Assembly (NCBI GenBank): GCA_024114885.1
Contig: CP099424.1
Span: forward strand, 1,240,001-1,304,000
Length of the DNA: 64,000 bases
Reading direction: 5' to 3'
DNA from: Septoria linicola
Taxonomy: Eukaryota; Ascomycota; Dothideomycetes; Mycosphaerellales; Mycosphaerellaceae
A model generated the notes under the pieces. It was not told the DNA's origin. It made no database searches and saw only the letters and a program-made list of their open reading frames with translations. Of this stretch, positions 20,530 to 31,122 are shown one piece after another. Every line of letters starts with the position of its first letter. Position 1 is the first letter of the stretch. Position numbers and translations under genes: made by a program.

Positions 20530-21516
20530 ATGTCGGACCGCAGTCGCAGCGTCTCGCGAGGGCGATCGCGCACTCCGGGCCGACCAGCGATTGCCGCCAG
20601 CGAAGAAGCGCGTCGCTCCAACGTGTCGAGATCGCGCTCCAACAACGGAGCAAATGGAGGAAACGACCGCAGTCCCAGTCGCTCTCGATCTCGCGACCGA
20701 TCAATGGGCTCGCGCAGCAGATCGCGCACTCCTCGCAGCGCGGCAAGCGGCTCCCGCTCTCCAAGCGGCCCTCCACCACCACGCTCCGCCAAAATTGTCA
20801 TCGAGAAGCTCACCAAAAACGTCAACGTCTCGCATCTGCGCGAGATCTTCAGCACATATGGCAGTATTTCCGATCTCGAAATGCCCATGAACAAGCATTT
20901 CATGACGAACCGCGGAATTGCGTATGTGCTGTACACGCAGCCGTCTTATGCGGAAGCTGCTATTAGCAACATGCACGAGGCGCAATTGGATGGCGCGCTG
21001 ATTAGTGTGAGCATTGTGCTACCGCGTCGGAGGTTCAGTAGAAGTCCGCCACCGATGCGGCCGCCTCCTAACAGATTTGGAGAACCGCACAGATTCAGAG
21101 ACGGGCCTCCTCCACCGCCAGGCATGAGGGGAGGCAGAGGTGGAGGAAGGGGTGGTAGAAGCCCTCCGAGGTATGGCGGAGGAGTTCCGCCGATGAGGGG
21201 AGGTGGTCCAGGTGGTTACAGAGATCGCTATGAGGAGCCGCGGGATTCGTATCGTCCGAGGAGCTACAGCAGGAGCCGATCACCGCCTGTGAGAAGGGGT
21301 GGTAGGAGTCCGTCGTTTTCGGGTAGAAGCAGGAGTCCGAGCAGGACGCCGCCACCGAGAGGCAGAGGTGGTCCACCAATGAGAGGCGATCGTGGAGGTC
21401 GGGGTGGTAGAGGTGGCTATGGGGCTGGACGTCGGAGTCGTAGTTTTTCGAGCTACAGCAGCCGGAGCAGGAGCCGCAGCGGAAGTAGAGATCGTGGTGG
21501 TCGAGGGAGGAGGTGA
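20530..21516 (+). CDS. RNPS1-like SR protein (RRM plus RS domains)
   Basis: This is a single exon of 328 aa. An N-terminal Arg/Ser-dipeptide region (1-85) precedes one RNA recognition motif at about 87-166 (AKIVIEKLTKNVNVSHLREIF .. RGIAYVLYTQPSYAEAAI). The long C-terminal tail is of Arg-Gly-Gly, Pro and RS repeats. The RRM resembles RNPS1, the peripheral exon-junction-complex/ASAP component, notably EIFSTYGSISDLEMP and the QLDG motif. It is expected in the nucleus, acting in splicing regulation. Fungal orthologues are similarly short. The repeated AGR/GGR codons give a purine-rich 3' half. The assignment is good at family level; orthology would need a tree. Confidence 0.88.
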   Translation: MSDRSRSVSRGRSRTPGRPAIAASEEARRSNVSRSRSNNGANGGNDRSPSRSRSRDRSMGSRSRSRTPRSAASGSRSPSGPPPPRSAKIVIEKLTKNVNVSHLREIFSTYGSISDLEMPMNKHFMTNRGIAYVLYTQPSYAEAAISNMHEAQLDGALISVSIVLPRRRFSRSPPPMRPPPNRFGEPHRFRDGPPPPPGMRGGRGGGRGGRSPPRYGGGVPPMRGGGPGGYRDRYEEPRDSYRPRSYSRSRSPPVRRGGRSPSFSGRSRSPSRTPPPRGRGGPPMRGDRGGRGGRGGYGAGRRSRSFSSYSSRSRSRSGSRDRGGRGRR

Positions 21517-22518
21517 GCGGGTGTAAGGGAGTGAGGGGTATCTTTGGATAGTCCGAGAGGCTCCTGCCGAAGTATGCGTGCCTTGTGGTGGTCCACGTCA
21601 GATGGCTTTGCATGTCTTCAATCGTGCTACAAGCCAAGTCTTGAGGAGCGGCAGACATGGGCAGTGGTGGCACGGCATGCTGTTAAATGGAGAACCCGGG
21701 AAGTCGAGCATGCGAGAGGCTTGTGTATTAGAGGGCCAAAACATGGTCGCACTAAACTGTACTAGATACTTGAGAAAGATATTGCAAGCAATTCGAGGTC
21801 CTTCGACTCGTGAAGACCAAGCAAGCGTTGCAGATCTGCATTGGTCTGTGATCAGACTATGAAGAAGTTCTGATGTGGTTTAGGGCAGCAACCGGAGAGA
21901 CTTGTCAAATCAGTTCAGTCAACACAATGCTACAGACTTGGTCTTCTGCGTGTTTGTAATGGTCAGTCGTCGCATGCCAAGAACTGCCTGAGGGTGCTGT
22001 TCAGCGTCCGTTGCTCCACACCTCCAAACCCATCAACTCTCTGTTTCAATGTCGCCGTCAACATCAGCTACTGCTACAAGACTTTTCGCATACTGTTATT
22101 GCTGCTCGCTGATGTCGGTCGTCTAAGGAGTGAGAATTTCTCCCGCCATATCGCACCTTCCGCTTTTGTCAAGATGAAGTGAATGAATATGTCGACTTGC
22201 ACCAAAACTTTACATCAAGACTTCTAGCAGTTCAGCATTGTTTTCGTACCAGACGTGGAGTACTCTATATATGCCATCTTCGAGCAGGAAATGCTGTGCT
22301 CGCGCCAACAACAAAACTACATGTCTCTATGCCGGGATTTCACACATAGCCTGTTCCATCGTTCCTACGTGGATACAGACATACCGGAGGCTCTGTAACA
22401 TCATTCCACTATGCTATCGAAATACTGCAAGCGTAGGGAAGCTCTGTGAGCCAAGATTGTAGCCTGCAAAAGACCAAAAGAATGAGTCGCGCCGGGGATT
22501 TAACCCGATCACAGATTT
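21517..22518. other. 1 kb intergenic region
   Basis: This lies downstream of the RNPS1-like gene. Just 3' of the tRNA-Ala(AGC), at about 22485-22512, lies a second T-arm-like block (minus strand, GGGTTAAATCCC) that cannot be folded into a whole tRNA. Otherwise I see nothing. Confidence 0.45.
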
Positions 22519-22670
22519 TGGACAAGCAGCGAATTGAACGCTGGACCACCTCTAACAGTACATACTGGGCTACAGTAACGTGCTAAAGAGGTATCATACC
22601 ACTAGACCACACTGCAAGACGTTAGAGTTGATCTTGAGCTGTGTGTTGCTTGGAAATGAACTTACTGCCC
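22519..22670 (-). tRNA. tRNA-Ala(AGC) with two introns, one of them ectopic and spliceosome-like
   Basis: Exons, in transcript order, are 22670-22666 (GGGCA), 22611-22581 and 22554-22519, joining to 72 nt. The fold is acceptor GGGCATG/CTTGTCC with G3:U70 (the alanine identity pair) and a U6/U67 mismatch. The D-arm is GTCT..TGAT with three of four pairs. The anticodon arm is CCTCT-TTAGCAT-AGAGG (anticodon AGC), and the T-arm CAGCG-TTCAATT-CGCTG is perfect. The discriminator is A. Intron 2 (26 nt, 22555-22580) sits after A37, the normal tRNA-intron site. Intron 1 (54 nt, 22612-22665) splits the acceptor stem after nucleotide 5 and has mRNA-type splice signals. The A box and B box (GTTCAANNC) are intact. 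A T4 tract lies about 40 nt downstream. Confidence 0.8.
22612..22665 (-). other. ectopic spliceosomal-type intron in tRNA-Ala(AGC) acceptor stem
   Basis: It is 54 nt, starts GTAAGT, has CTAAC eleven bases from the 3' end and finishes TTGCAG. These are the same signals and size as mRNA introns in this window. Its removal is required to form the acceptor stem. Its 3' part resembles that of the intron at 41501-41553 (AGATCA upstream of ACTxTAAC, then TCTT and CAG). Confidence 0.72.
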
Positions 22671-24209
22671 GCTTGTTGGATGCAGAGAGACCTGTTAGTA
22701 ACACTATATACGCTGAATACATGATCTTCAACGCTTGGCCGACCGATATCGGCCTTGCCTGGATTTGTCTACCTCCTCTTCGAAGAGCTTGCCTGACATC
22801 TGGCTGCATGGGACTCATTAGTTGAGGAATGCTTGTCAAAATACCTCGACGGTAATGTTCAGAGCTGGGCAACTACAGACACGAGTTATCTCCTGACCTA
22901 TAGCACCCGAGCGCCTTACTTCTGCAAGGGACAAGCAAGCATGGGTGACATACAGTACCTGGAGATGAGCTGCAATTTGCAGCTTAACGAAGACAGCTTG
23001 ATATCATATGACACCGAGCTTAGGCTGGCTGTCTGACCGATCGTTAGCTTGATGTGTTCTGGACGTTGGCTACAAGAGACTGGAGCTGGCTTACATGTTG
23101 CCAGGATCTTGCATCAAGCCAATCCTCCGGTGCTCAGCTACAAATGTTCCGGTTGTAATCAACTGCTACGGCATCTTCGAATTTTCAATTAATACACGAG
23201 TTCCTCGTCCCAAAGTCACACGAAGTCAAAGGAGTGTGATATATGGACCAGGTATGCATACGCACTGCAATGTCACGCAGACCGCGGCTGGCAGTACTGA
23301 CGCTGGGTCTTCAAAATTGCCGACTAGGCGATCATTCTGCTCACAGCTAGTGGGATCATTCATTCTATCTGCTTTGATTCAAGATCATGAGGCTTGCATT
23401 CAACAGTGATCTTGCTTCCGATCAGTCAGGTCTCGATGGGAAGTATGCCCTTATGCTGGGTTGAGCACAGTGCTACATTGAAGAAGTCTTCTCTGAGTCA
23501 AAGCGGACAGTGACGAAGGATTACTCTTGACAAGATGGTAGTACTAAGGAGCGTATTAGGATGGCGGAGTGCAGTGCAAAATGCGGACGGCTTGATCGAT
23601 CCGGCTGAAAACTCGCAAAAGCGATCCAACTATATCTGTGGTGGAAGCTGAACGTGAAAAGCGTAGATGAAACATAACAGTTTCTACAGATCCATAAGCT
23701 TGACACAAGGATTTGTCCTACCGGCGGTTAAGGATCCTTTCTATGTGGAATCTCAAACAGAGAGGACTCGACCATAAGTATATGCACCGGAAAGGGAGGT
23801 TCCCTCTATGCTGTGCGATCATGCCTCTGCTTCCTAGGCCGGACAGCGAAACTGTAGAAAGGTCATCTACCAAGCACTCGAAAGTCCCAGCTATAACTAC
23901 TTGGTCGCGAAGACCTCTAAGGAAGACGTCTCTGGGCCTTACTCGATGTTGGCCACAATGACTACACTTCTGACTGACAATCACTTTCAAGAAAGAATAT
24001 TTGCAAGGCGTGCCTGACCCAAAGCGGCAAACTTTGGGAGCGAGCAAACATAGAGGCGAAGTCTCCCTTCGTACGATAGAGAATGGCAAACTCACGTGCT
24101 TGCCATCCACCTCAAGGACTATGGTCTTTCTAATGATGGCTTTGTGCGTTCAGTGTTTGGCGAGCTTGTGAGAGGGCGTGCGTACAATGCTTCCATAATT
24201 GTAATCGAT
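22671..24209. other. 1.5 kb intergenic region
   Basis: There are several 60-130 codon frames on both strands (for example minus 23718-24110) without motifs. No tRNA or TIR was seen. Confidence 0.5.
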
Positions 24210-24470
24210 CTCCGACGACTTCCGACAACCAAGGCACTCTAGCGACCTTGAGGCACCTCCAACGATCTTCGACGACTCTGAGCGACTTCCTTTCCCAGTT
24301 CTCGCTCTTCTCTGACGACTTTCGACAACCAAGGCCCTCTAGCGATCTTGAGCAACCTCTGACGACCTTCGACAACCCTGAGAGACTTTCTTTCTCAGTC
24401 TCACCCGATCTCCGACGACTCTTGACGACCACGGCCTTCTAGCGAACTCGAGCGACCTCGCTACAAGACG
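24210..24470. repeat. 100-bp tandem repeat, about 2.6 diverged copies
   Basis: Units begin at 24210, 24310 and 24410, so the period is exactly 100 bp. Each begins CTC(C/T)GACGACT and continues with GACAACCAAGGC, then CTCTAGCGA. Copies differ by scattered substitutions but no indels. Within the unit, shorter CGACGACTT/CGACNACC motifs recur, suggesting growth from a smaller repeat. It ends about 140 bp upstream of the small secreted peptide gene at 24608 and could lie in its promoter. Confidence 0.85.
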
Positions 24471-24607
24471 AGCCTTTTGAACAAACCCTCTCGCCATGCT
24501 GATTGCCAGCATTCATCCATCTGCCCTCCTCCTTCTCTCGCCATCAATAACATGTCGAAGCCATAGCGGACCCTAGGTTCATCGAAAGACTGCCACCACC
24601 ACCAAAC

Positions 24608-24778
24608 ATGAATATCTTCGTCCTCCTCATCCTGGCCGCATCCTTCGCAGGACTCGCCTTGGCCACACCCCAAAGAGGTCCCGTTGTCCAGCCAGGATGC
24701 GAGTGCGCCACAGCTGCAGATTGCCCGGGCGGCAGCGAGCCATTGTACTGTCACAATTGCCAGTGCACTTACATCTGA
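24608..24778 (+). CDS. tiny secreted cysteine-rich peptide, paralogue of the one at 15776
   Basis: This is 56 aa and intronless. The signal peptide MNIFVLLILAASFAGLALA has a clear Ala-x-Ala cleavage site. It leaves a mature peptide of about 37 residues with six cysteines in the order GCEC, ADC, YC and NCQC. The alignment with the 15776-15964 peptide covers Q(R/K)GPV(V/I), GCxCxTxADC and C-x2-CQC, with a four-residue length difference in the loop before the fourth cysteine. It is shorter than most annotation cut-offs and easily missed. Function is unknown; secretion and disulfide bonding are inferred. Confidence 0.8.
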   Translation: MNIFVLLILAASFAGLALATPQRGPVVQPGCECATAADCPGGSEPLYCHNCQCTYI

Positions 24779-24988
24779 GGAAGGTGGGTCTTGTCATGAT
24801 CGCAGAGGACGGAGCGGCGAGTGTAAGACTAAGTGAGTTTCTAGGGCTAGTTATCGGGAGGATGAAGGAGAAGAGCGGACAAGGAAGACGGAGCACATTG
24901 GCAGCAGCGAGATGTTCATCGAAAAGTATCTGTAATAGCTGCGTGCTACGTGCCTTGCATTGAAATTGTGAAGGACTTGTTCCACGAT

Positions 24989-26332
24989 TTACAGCTTGAA
25001 CTCAAATGTAGCGTGCTCCCAGCCACCAGTTGCTGGACCGGGCTGCCTCGATGCTGCTTGTTGTACAAGTGCCAGCTTCTTCTCCGGCGCCCGCTCTGTG
25101 CAAAGCTCGTAGATGGTACTCAGATTGAACAGCAGTGTTGGAAATGCGGGCACTTCCTGCGCCAAGCTTTCCAGCATATCGCCAGCTGCGGCAATGTGGC
25201 CGGTATAGAATAGCGATACCGCGGCATTCAGCGCGAACTGCTCATGACCGGGATATTCCTCGATAAGTGCTTTCCATATCGTGACTGCGTTTTCGTGTTT
25301 GCCATCAGCGACCTCAAGTAGTGCTTCGAATGTCTTCCTTCTGGCGTCATCCTGAAGCTGCTTTGCGCATTGTCGGGTTCCTGCTATGTCACCAACACGC
25401 AGACGTAGCAGAGCTTTCCTGTATGCCAACTCATCGGCGTCCACATCGGTCAAAGTCTCAAGATGTTTGGTCGCGGTCTCGAGCTCACCCCTCTCCACGA
25501 GCGCGTCACATACGCGAAGCCCCAGGTCATGTAGCCTAGCATTCCACAACTCGACATCAGCAGCATCTTCATCCCTTCGTGCGAGACGTATGTTAGCTCG
25601 AACTTCGCTCGCCAGTGCGTACAGTGCCATGATGCCTCTTCGACCGCTATCTGCAGCACCGATTGACTGCAGTCGAACAAGCAAGATGCGCAGATCCCAT
25701 GGTATGAGCTCTACCACTTCGTGCGATCCAGGAGCACCGCGAGATGTCAGACCAATCAGTGGAATAGCTTCCGCAGCTGCTATGTCGGGACGCGAAATCA
25801 GTACCAAACATGCTAGACGCGTGTAGAGCAGCTGGAAGATCTGTTCAGCTGCTGTGGGAGGGCTTTGCAACAGTGCTCGTAGTGCTGCCTCCGCGGCACG
25901 TCGGAAGTGACCGCCTTGTACGAGTTCTGATAGAGAGGACTCAACAGGAGGTCGGTGCTGCGAATTGATATATGCATTTGGGATGTCTTCGGTGGTCACT
26001 GAGTGGAATAGCTGTCTGTCTTGCAGGAAGCGAAGGTCCACATTGGGTCTTGGTCGATGAGCAAGAACTGGCTCGGGTAGTCGAGGTGTACTTGATGTCT
26101 TCTCTTCAGCTGGAATATCAGACAGCGCATCAGATATGGCTGGACTTGCTGGCGCATCAGCTAGCGGGCTGCCGATCTTCAGCTACATGCATGCCGACAG
26201 AGACGCTTCTACATGTGCTCACTCGTCTGTGGCGGCTTCTAATGGCCCTCGTGCGGCTCGCTGGGGAACAGGGTGTGAGATGTTCCTTGCATGACGACGC
26301 ACGCTGCCCGATGGTGAGATGGGAGAGTCCAT
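24989..26332 (-). CDS. TRAPPC12-like tetratricopeptide protein
   Basis: Exons, in transcript order, are 26332-26223 and 26168-24989. The intron is GTGAGC..GGCAG (54 nt), and the join gives 429 aa. The N-terminal 100 residues are low complexity (Ser/Pro/Arg). The rest is alpha-helical TPR-like repeat, with the C terminus FPTLLFNLSTIYELCTERAPEKK resembling that of TRAPPC12/TTC15, a TRAPP tethering-complex subunit acting in ER-Golgi traffic. The start ATG (cacgATGgac) is the first in the frame once the intron is removed. Without the intron an in-frame TAG blocks extension. It is divergently arranged with ilv2, only about 220 bp apart. Confidence 0.86.
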
Positions 26333-26551
26333 CGTGGCTGTTATGTGGTTGTTCTACGCAGAGATCCAGGCTGACCTCTAAGTTAGAACACTTGCTGTGA
26401 CTTGGCCGATGCCGGACAAGCGGCAAGACCGCCGAGGGCGTGGGCCAGACACACCCAATGAGCCATGAGCCATACCTTGTGAGTGAATCACACTTTGTAT
26501 CGACTCACAGGTTCCTTCTATACCATTTCCGTTCTGTCTCTGCATTGTTGC
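26333..26551. promoter_or_regulatory. short divergent promoter, TRAPPC12-like / acetolactate synthase
   Basis: 219 bp separate the two start codons, so the genes share an upstream region. I see no confident binding motif. Confidence 0.5.
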
Positions 26552-28741
26552 ATGACCACATTCGCCATGATTCCTTCCAGAGCGGCCAATGCGGCCAGAT
26601 TTGCTCGCCAGACTCGCCAATTTTCATCGACGCCGACCGCCGCTGCCATTTCGCCCTACCGAAAACACACGCCACACACCGTCAAGGAGGCCACCAAGCG
26701 AAATGTCTCTGCAACCGCGAAGAGCAATGCGCAGGCAGCAGCCCAGCCAGCGCCTGCACAGCAGAGGGCAGTGCCTAGCCCCGCGTTCAATCGCGATGAG
26801 CCCAAGTCGCGTGAACCACAACCTCTGCAGCCATTCCGCCAACCCGAAATGGACCACAGCTTTGTGGGCATGAAAGGAGGAGAAATCTTCCACGAAATGA
26901 TGCTCCGACATGGCGTCAAGCACGTCTGTAAGTGCGCAGCGCGTGGCGACAGCAAGCAAGTCGTGGATCACACGAACTAACACAGCACAATAGTCGGATA
27001 TCCTGGAGGCGCCATCTTGCCAGTTTTCGATGCCATCTACAACAGCAAAGCTTTTGACTTCATTCTGCCTAGACACGAGCAAGGCGCAGGGCATATGGCT
27101 GAGGGCTACGCTCGTGCTTCGGGCAAGCCAGGTGTTGTTCTGGTCACCTCCGGACCAGGCGCGACCAACACTGTCACTCCCATGCAGGATGCTCTGATGG
27201 ACGGCACGCCCATGGTCGTATTCTGTGGACAGGTGCCAACCTCTGCAATTGGCTCTGATGCATTCCAGGAGGCCGATACCATCGGCATCTCCCGAGCATG
27301 CACCAAGTGGAATGTGATGGTGAAGAACATCGCCGAGCTTCCACGAAGAATCAACGAGGCGTTCGAAATCGCTACATCTGGCAGACCTGGACCAGTCTTG
27401 GTCGATCTTCCCAAGGACGTGACTGCTGGTACCTTGAACCGACCAATTCCAATGATGTCTAGCTTGCCAACTCATCCTTCTGCCGCAACCATGGCTGCTC
27501 GCGAGCTCTCTCTGCAGCAATTGAACGGCAGCATCAAGCGCACTGCTGACCTCATCAACATCGCAAAGAAGCCAGTCATCTACGCCGGTCAAGGTATTCT
27601 CGGGCATCCGGATGGACCAAAGTACTTGAAGGAGCTTTCCGAGAAGGTTCAGATCCCAGTCACAACCACCCTGCAAGGTCTCGGTGCATACGACGAGCTT
27701 GACCCCAAGTCTCTTCACATGCTTGGTATGCACGGATCCGCATTTGCAAACATGGCCATCCAGGAGGCAGACTTGATCATCGCTCTCGGTGCACGTTTCG
27801 ACGATCGTATCACTGGTCACGTTCCACGATTCGCTCCTCAGGCAAGGAAGGCGGCCGAAGAGGGCCGTGGAGGTATCGTCCACTTCGATATCATGCCAAA
27901 GAACATCAACAAGGTTGTGCAAGCCACCGAGGCTGTTGAGGGTGATGTCACTGCCAACCTGGCTCTCCTTCTTCCTCACGTGCAGGAGAAGTCTGCAGAG
28001 TCTCGCAAGGAGTGGTTTGACCAGATCGCCGCATGGAAGGAGCGATTTCCTTGGGCGTACGAGAAGGAGGATGGTCCAGACGGCGTCATCAAGCCACAGA
28101 CTGTCATCACAGCCCTTTCTGACCTTACAGCACCCAAGAAGCACGAAACCATTATTGCGACTGGTGTTGGCCAACATCAAATGTGGACAGCACAGCACTA
28201 CAGGTGGCGACAACCTCGATCAATGATCACATCCGGTGGTCTCGGCACCATGGGTTACGGTCTGCCTGCCGCCATTGGCGCCAAGGTCGCTGCACCCGAG
28301 AAGCTCGTTGTCGACATCGATGGCGATGCCTCGTTCCTGATGACACAGACCGAGCTCGGAACCGCCTCAGAGTTCGGCATCGGTGTCAAGGTCATCGTGT
28401 TGAACAACGAGGAGCAAGGAATGGTCACGCAATGGCAATCTCTCTTCTACAACGACCGATTCGCACACACGCATCAGCGTAACCCAGACTTCGTCAAGCT
28501 CGCAGAGGCCATGTACGTTCCTGCCCGGAGAACAAAGAAGCTCGCAAATTTGAAGGAGGACCTTGAGTGGTTGTGCTACGGATCCGGCGAGGGTCCAGCT
28601 TTCCTCGAGGTCGAGGTTGACCAGAAGATTCCTGTCCTTCCTATGGTGCCTGGTGGCAGCGCCCTCCACGAGTTCTTGGTCTACGATGAGAAGAAGGAGA
28701 AGGAAAGGAGAAAACAGACGAGAGAGCGCTCTGGTCGCTAA
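26552..28741 (+). CDS. ilv2: acetolactate synthase catalytic subunit (mitochondrial)
   Basis: Exons are 26552-26927 and 26994-28741. The intron is GTAAGT..AATAG (66 nt), and the join gives 707 aa. The enzyme condenses two pyruvates, or pyruvate and 2-oxobutyrate, using thiamine diphosphate, Mg2+ and FAD. It catalyses the first common step of branched-chain amino-acid synthesis in mitochondria. An Arg/Ser/Ala-rich presequence of about 90 residues precedes the core. Landmarks are GGEIFHEMMLRHGVKHVFGYPGGAILPVFDAI, the catalytic Glu in PRHEQGAGHMAEGYAR, VTSGPGATN, and the ThDP-binding GDASFLMTQTELGTA preceding ..NNEEQGMV. The length is usual for fungi. A second in-frame ATG at 26567 could also serve as start. 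Confidence 0.97.
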
Positions 28742-29185
28742 GATCTGTCTCTCGATCCAAAATCTGTGTTTCTAATGCATGGTGTTCTGGCGTTGGCATC
28801 TACTTTGGGGGCTATCTCGGACGTGAATGAGCGTTTGAATTGTACATGTAACTGGAGGAAAAGCCTGCGACGCTTCACCGTAGGTGGTTAGCAGCGTCAT
28901 GAGCCGGAAAAAGTCAGTCGAGGAAAAGTTCTGCTGCGAAATCATAGCAAAGGCATTTTGTATGTATGGTGCGGCTGAAGTGATACTCCGCAGCTCAAAA
29001 TGCAATGTCTTGAGATGTAGTCAGCTTCGTCTGATGAAGTGAAGTGCGTGAAGATTGCCAGCTTGACTTGCCGGATCATGCAGCAGAACGCGCTCTGAAA
29101 CAGCACGGCTGCGCTTCACTTTTTGCTGAGTCAATAAACAAAGACCCGACTCGATTATCGTGCTAACTTCTTGCCTCTTGATACG
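28742..29185. other. intergenic, nothing recognised
   Basis: About 440 bp between the ilv2 stop and the BTB gene. No frame of quality or repeat was seen. Confidence 0.5.
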
Positions 29186-30018
29186 ATGGTCTTGACGTGT
29201 ACACTCGACCATCTTCAGGATGAAACAGCCTGACGAGCAGCAACGTGCGAAGATGAAGGACAAGAAAGCGCTAAAGAGACGCAGGTTAACACGCGCATTC
29301 ACTACTCTCGCGCAAAGCAGTGGTTGACGGACTCTAGATTTACAAGCGCGGTCATCACAGTCATGGCTGGCAAGGGCAATGATATCGACGTGTTCCAGGT
29401 CCATGAAGACTTATTGCACAAATCTGTACGCGCCTCATAGACGAATGACGGCGTCGCTGTCGCTGATTATCACAGGACTTCTTTCGTGTTGCCCTTAATG
29501 GGCGTTGGAAGGAGGGACAAGAGCGAAAGATCGAGCTCCCCGAAGACGATCCGGACGTAGCAGCTGCCTACATCGAATGGCTCTACAGCAACGTCGTGCA
29601 ATTGAACATCGAGGGCCACGCTCCCGAACCCGGCGACGAGCAATACCGCCTCGCGAAGCTGTACGTCTTCGCCGAGAAAATCCAAGATCGCTCCTTCCCC
29701 AACGCAGTCATGGCAGCATGGATAGCCATGATCGACACTCCGGACCCCGACGATGGGCAGCACATGTACCCATCAGACGAATGCGTCGAGACCATCTACC
29801 GCGGTACCACGTCTGGCTCGCCTGCGCGCCGCTTTCTGGTGTATCTGTACAGTAACAGCACTCATGGCCAGAAGGACTGGTTAGAAGGAAGTCATCAATG
29901 TCTTTCTGAGACCCCGGAATTCCTGTGGGATCTTGCGTTGGCGAAGTTACCGCGTTTCAATCATTCTCATCATTCGAGTCTCGTTGCAAAGCGGAACTTG
30001 TGGATGCACAAGATATGA
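29186..30018 (+). CDS. BTB/POZ domain protein
   Basis: The best model has exons 29186-29198, 29241-29425 and 29476-30018 (246 aa). The second intron (GTACGC..TCACAG, 50 nt) is solid. The first intron (42 nt, ends GAGCAG) and the 13-nt first exon are tentative, proposed because the frame has a TGA just upstream and no other ATG. The body reads WLTDSRFTSAVITVMAGKGNDIDVFQVHEDLLHKS-DFFRVALNGRWKEGQERKIELPEDDPDVAAAYIEWLYS. This is a typical fungal BTB fold, followed by a helical C-terminal region. Such proteins mediate dimerisation or act as Cul3 adaptors; here no partner domain is present. Confidence 0.78.
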
Positions 30019-30401
30019 GTGGCCAGAGTCAGTGACATCCAATGTTACGTCTGCGCAAACTTGTATAGCTGTTGAACTACGATTAACCAGATCGAATTCC
30101 TGGAAGCGATGAACGTGAGCAGCTTGCGTCCAGTTGGCGGATCCTGAATTCATCGACTGTAGGGTGTTGCTAGGAGAGCGCAATAGGACATGATACTCAG
30201 TAGAGACAACGAATGGACCGGATTCTGGAACGCAAGCTCAAAGACATGCGAGCACGAACTGAAAGCCTTTTTTAAGTTACAATGACCGCTTGCGGATGTG
30301 CGATGTAGCTACGTGCCTCCATAGCAAGCTAGCGAGATGTTCATTCGCAGAGTATACACTCGTGCAGCGAAGCAGAACCAGCAGTAAAGCAAAAGAAATC
30401 T
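30019..30401. other. intergenic, nothing recognised
   Basis: This is 383 bp between the BTB gene stop and tRNA-Ile. Nothing was recognised apart from the tRNA terminator at its right end. Confidence 0.5.
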
Positions 30402-30475
30402 TGAGCCCGAGGAGACTTGAACTCCCAACCCTCGGCGTATTAGACCGATGCTCTGACCAATTGAGCTACAGGATC
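30402..30475 (-). tRNA. tRNA-Ile(AAT), intronless
   Basis: It is 74 nt including the discriminator A. Acceptor GATCCTG/CGGGCTC has one T3/C70 mismatch. The D-arm is GCTC..GAGC, the anticodon arm TCGGT-CTAATAC-GCCGA (anticodon AAT) and the T-arm GGGAG-TTCAAGT-CTCCT. A T4 run about 8 nt downstream on the minus strand fits a pol III terminator. It contrasts with the two intron-containing alanine tRNA genes in the window. Confidence 0.92.
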
Positions 30476-31122
30476 TTCTTCGATGGAAGAGCATTACTCA
30501 ACACATCTTATAAAGGTTGGTCTTAGGCTATGGAGAGTTCCTGCAAGAGTCATACTTCGTAGCCAGTGAAAGGCTGTGCTGCGGTTGACTGTACCGTGGA
30601 AGGTGGATGAGTCAACTCTTCAACCCCAAAGCTTCAGGAGTTGATGGCTGAGGCAGTCATTCATGCTGATTTGGGAAGATCTTGCCATATAGAAATCTCA
30701 GGCGCGATCCACCTTGTCTGCGCATTCTGGCCTCAAGTTCGTGGGCTAAGGAGAATGCCGTCCGCACGTGCCTGCCAAGCCGTATAGTAACCTATGCCGA
30801 TTCAGCCTCGCCTGCAGCACAGTAGCAAGGTTCCCTTGCGCTACTTTAACTATCAGTGCAGACTGCACTGCATCCACAGTACTTGTTAGAGGCATTTCTC
30901 TACTGAACAGTCACTGAGCATGAATTTCTAGCCGAATCTATAGAAGGGCTGAGGATTGCCGCCAAGTTCTGCCAAAGGCCAGCCGACCAACCAGCCCTTG
31001 TCAGATCTGCATCCTTCAAAGGACCCACGACAACGTTAGGTTTCGGCTCATATTGCACGCCATACAAGTAGATATGTGTGATCACCCTTTTTGTCGTTCG
31101 AAAGAGACACTACCAGACTGTT
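30476..31122. other. intergenic, nothing recognised
   Basis: About 650 bp upstream of the sulfotransferase-like gene. No supported feature. Confidence 0.5.

Noticed and set aside
20370..20966. 198-codon plus-strand frame overlapping the RNPS1-like gene
   Set aside because: Out-of-phase shadow of the Arg/Ser repeat; the RRM lies in the other frame.
22480..22518. Second T-arm-like block (GGGTTAAATCCCC) next to tRNA-Ala(AGC)
   Set aside because: The T-loop is one base short and no matching acceptor or anticodon arm can be found, so at most a tRNA fragment.
26624..28213. 529-codon minus-strand frame opposite ilv2
   Set aside because: Mirror of a highly biased coding sequence (ilv2); its translation has no recognisable domain.
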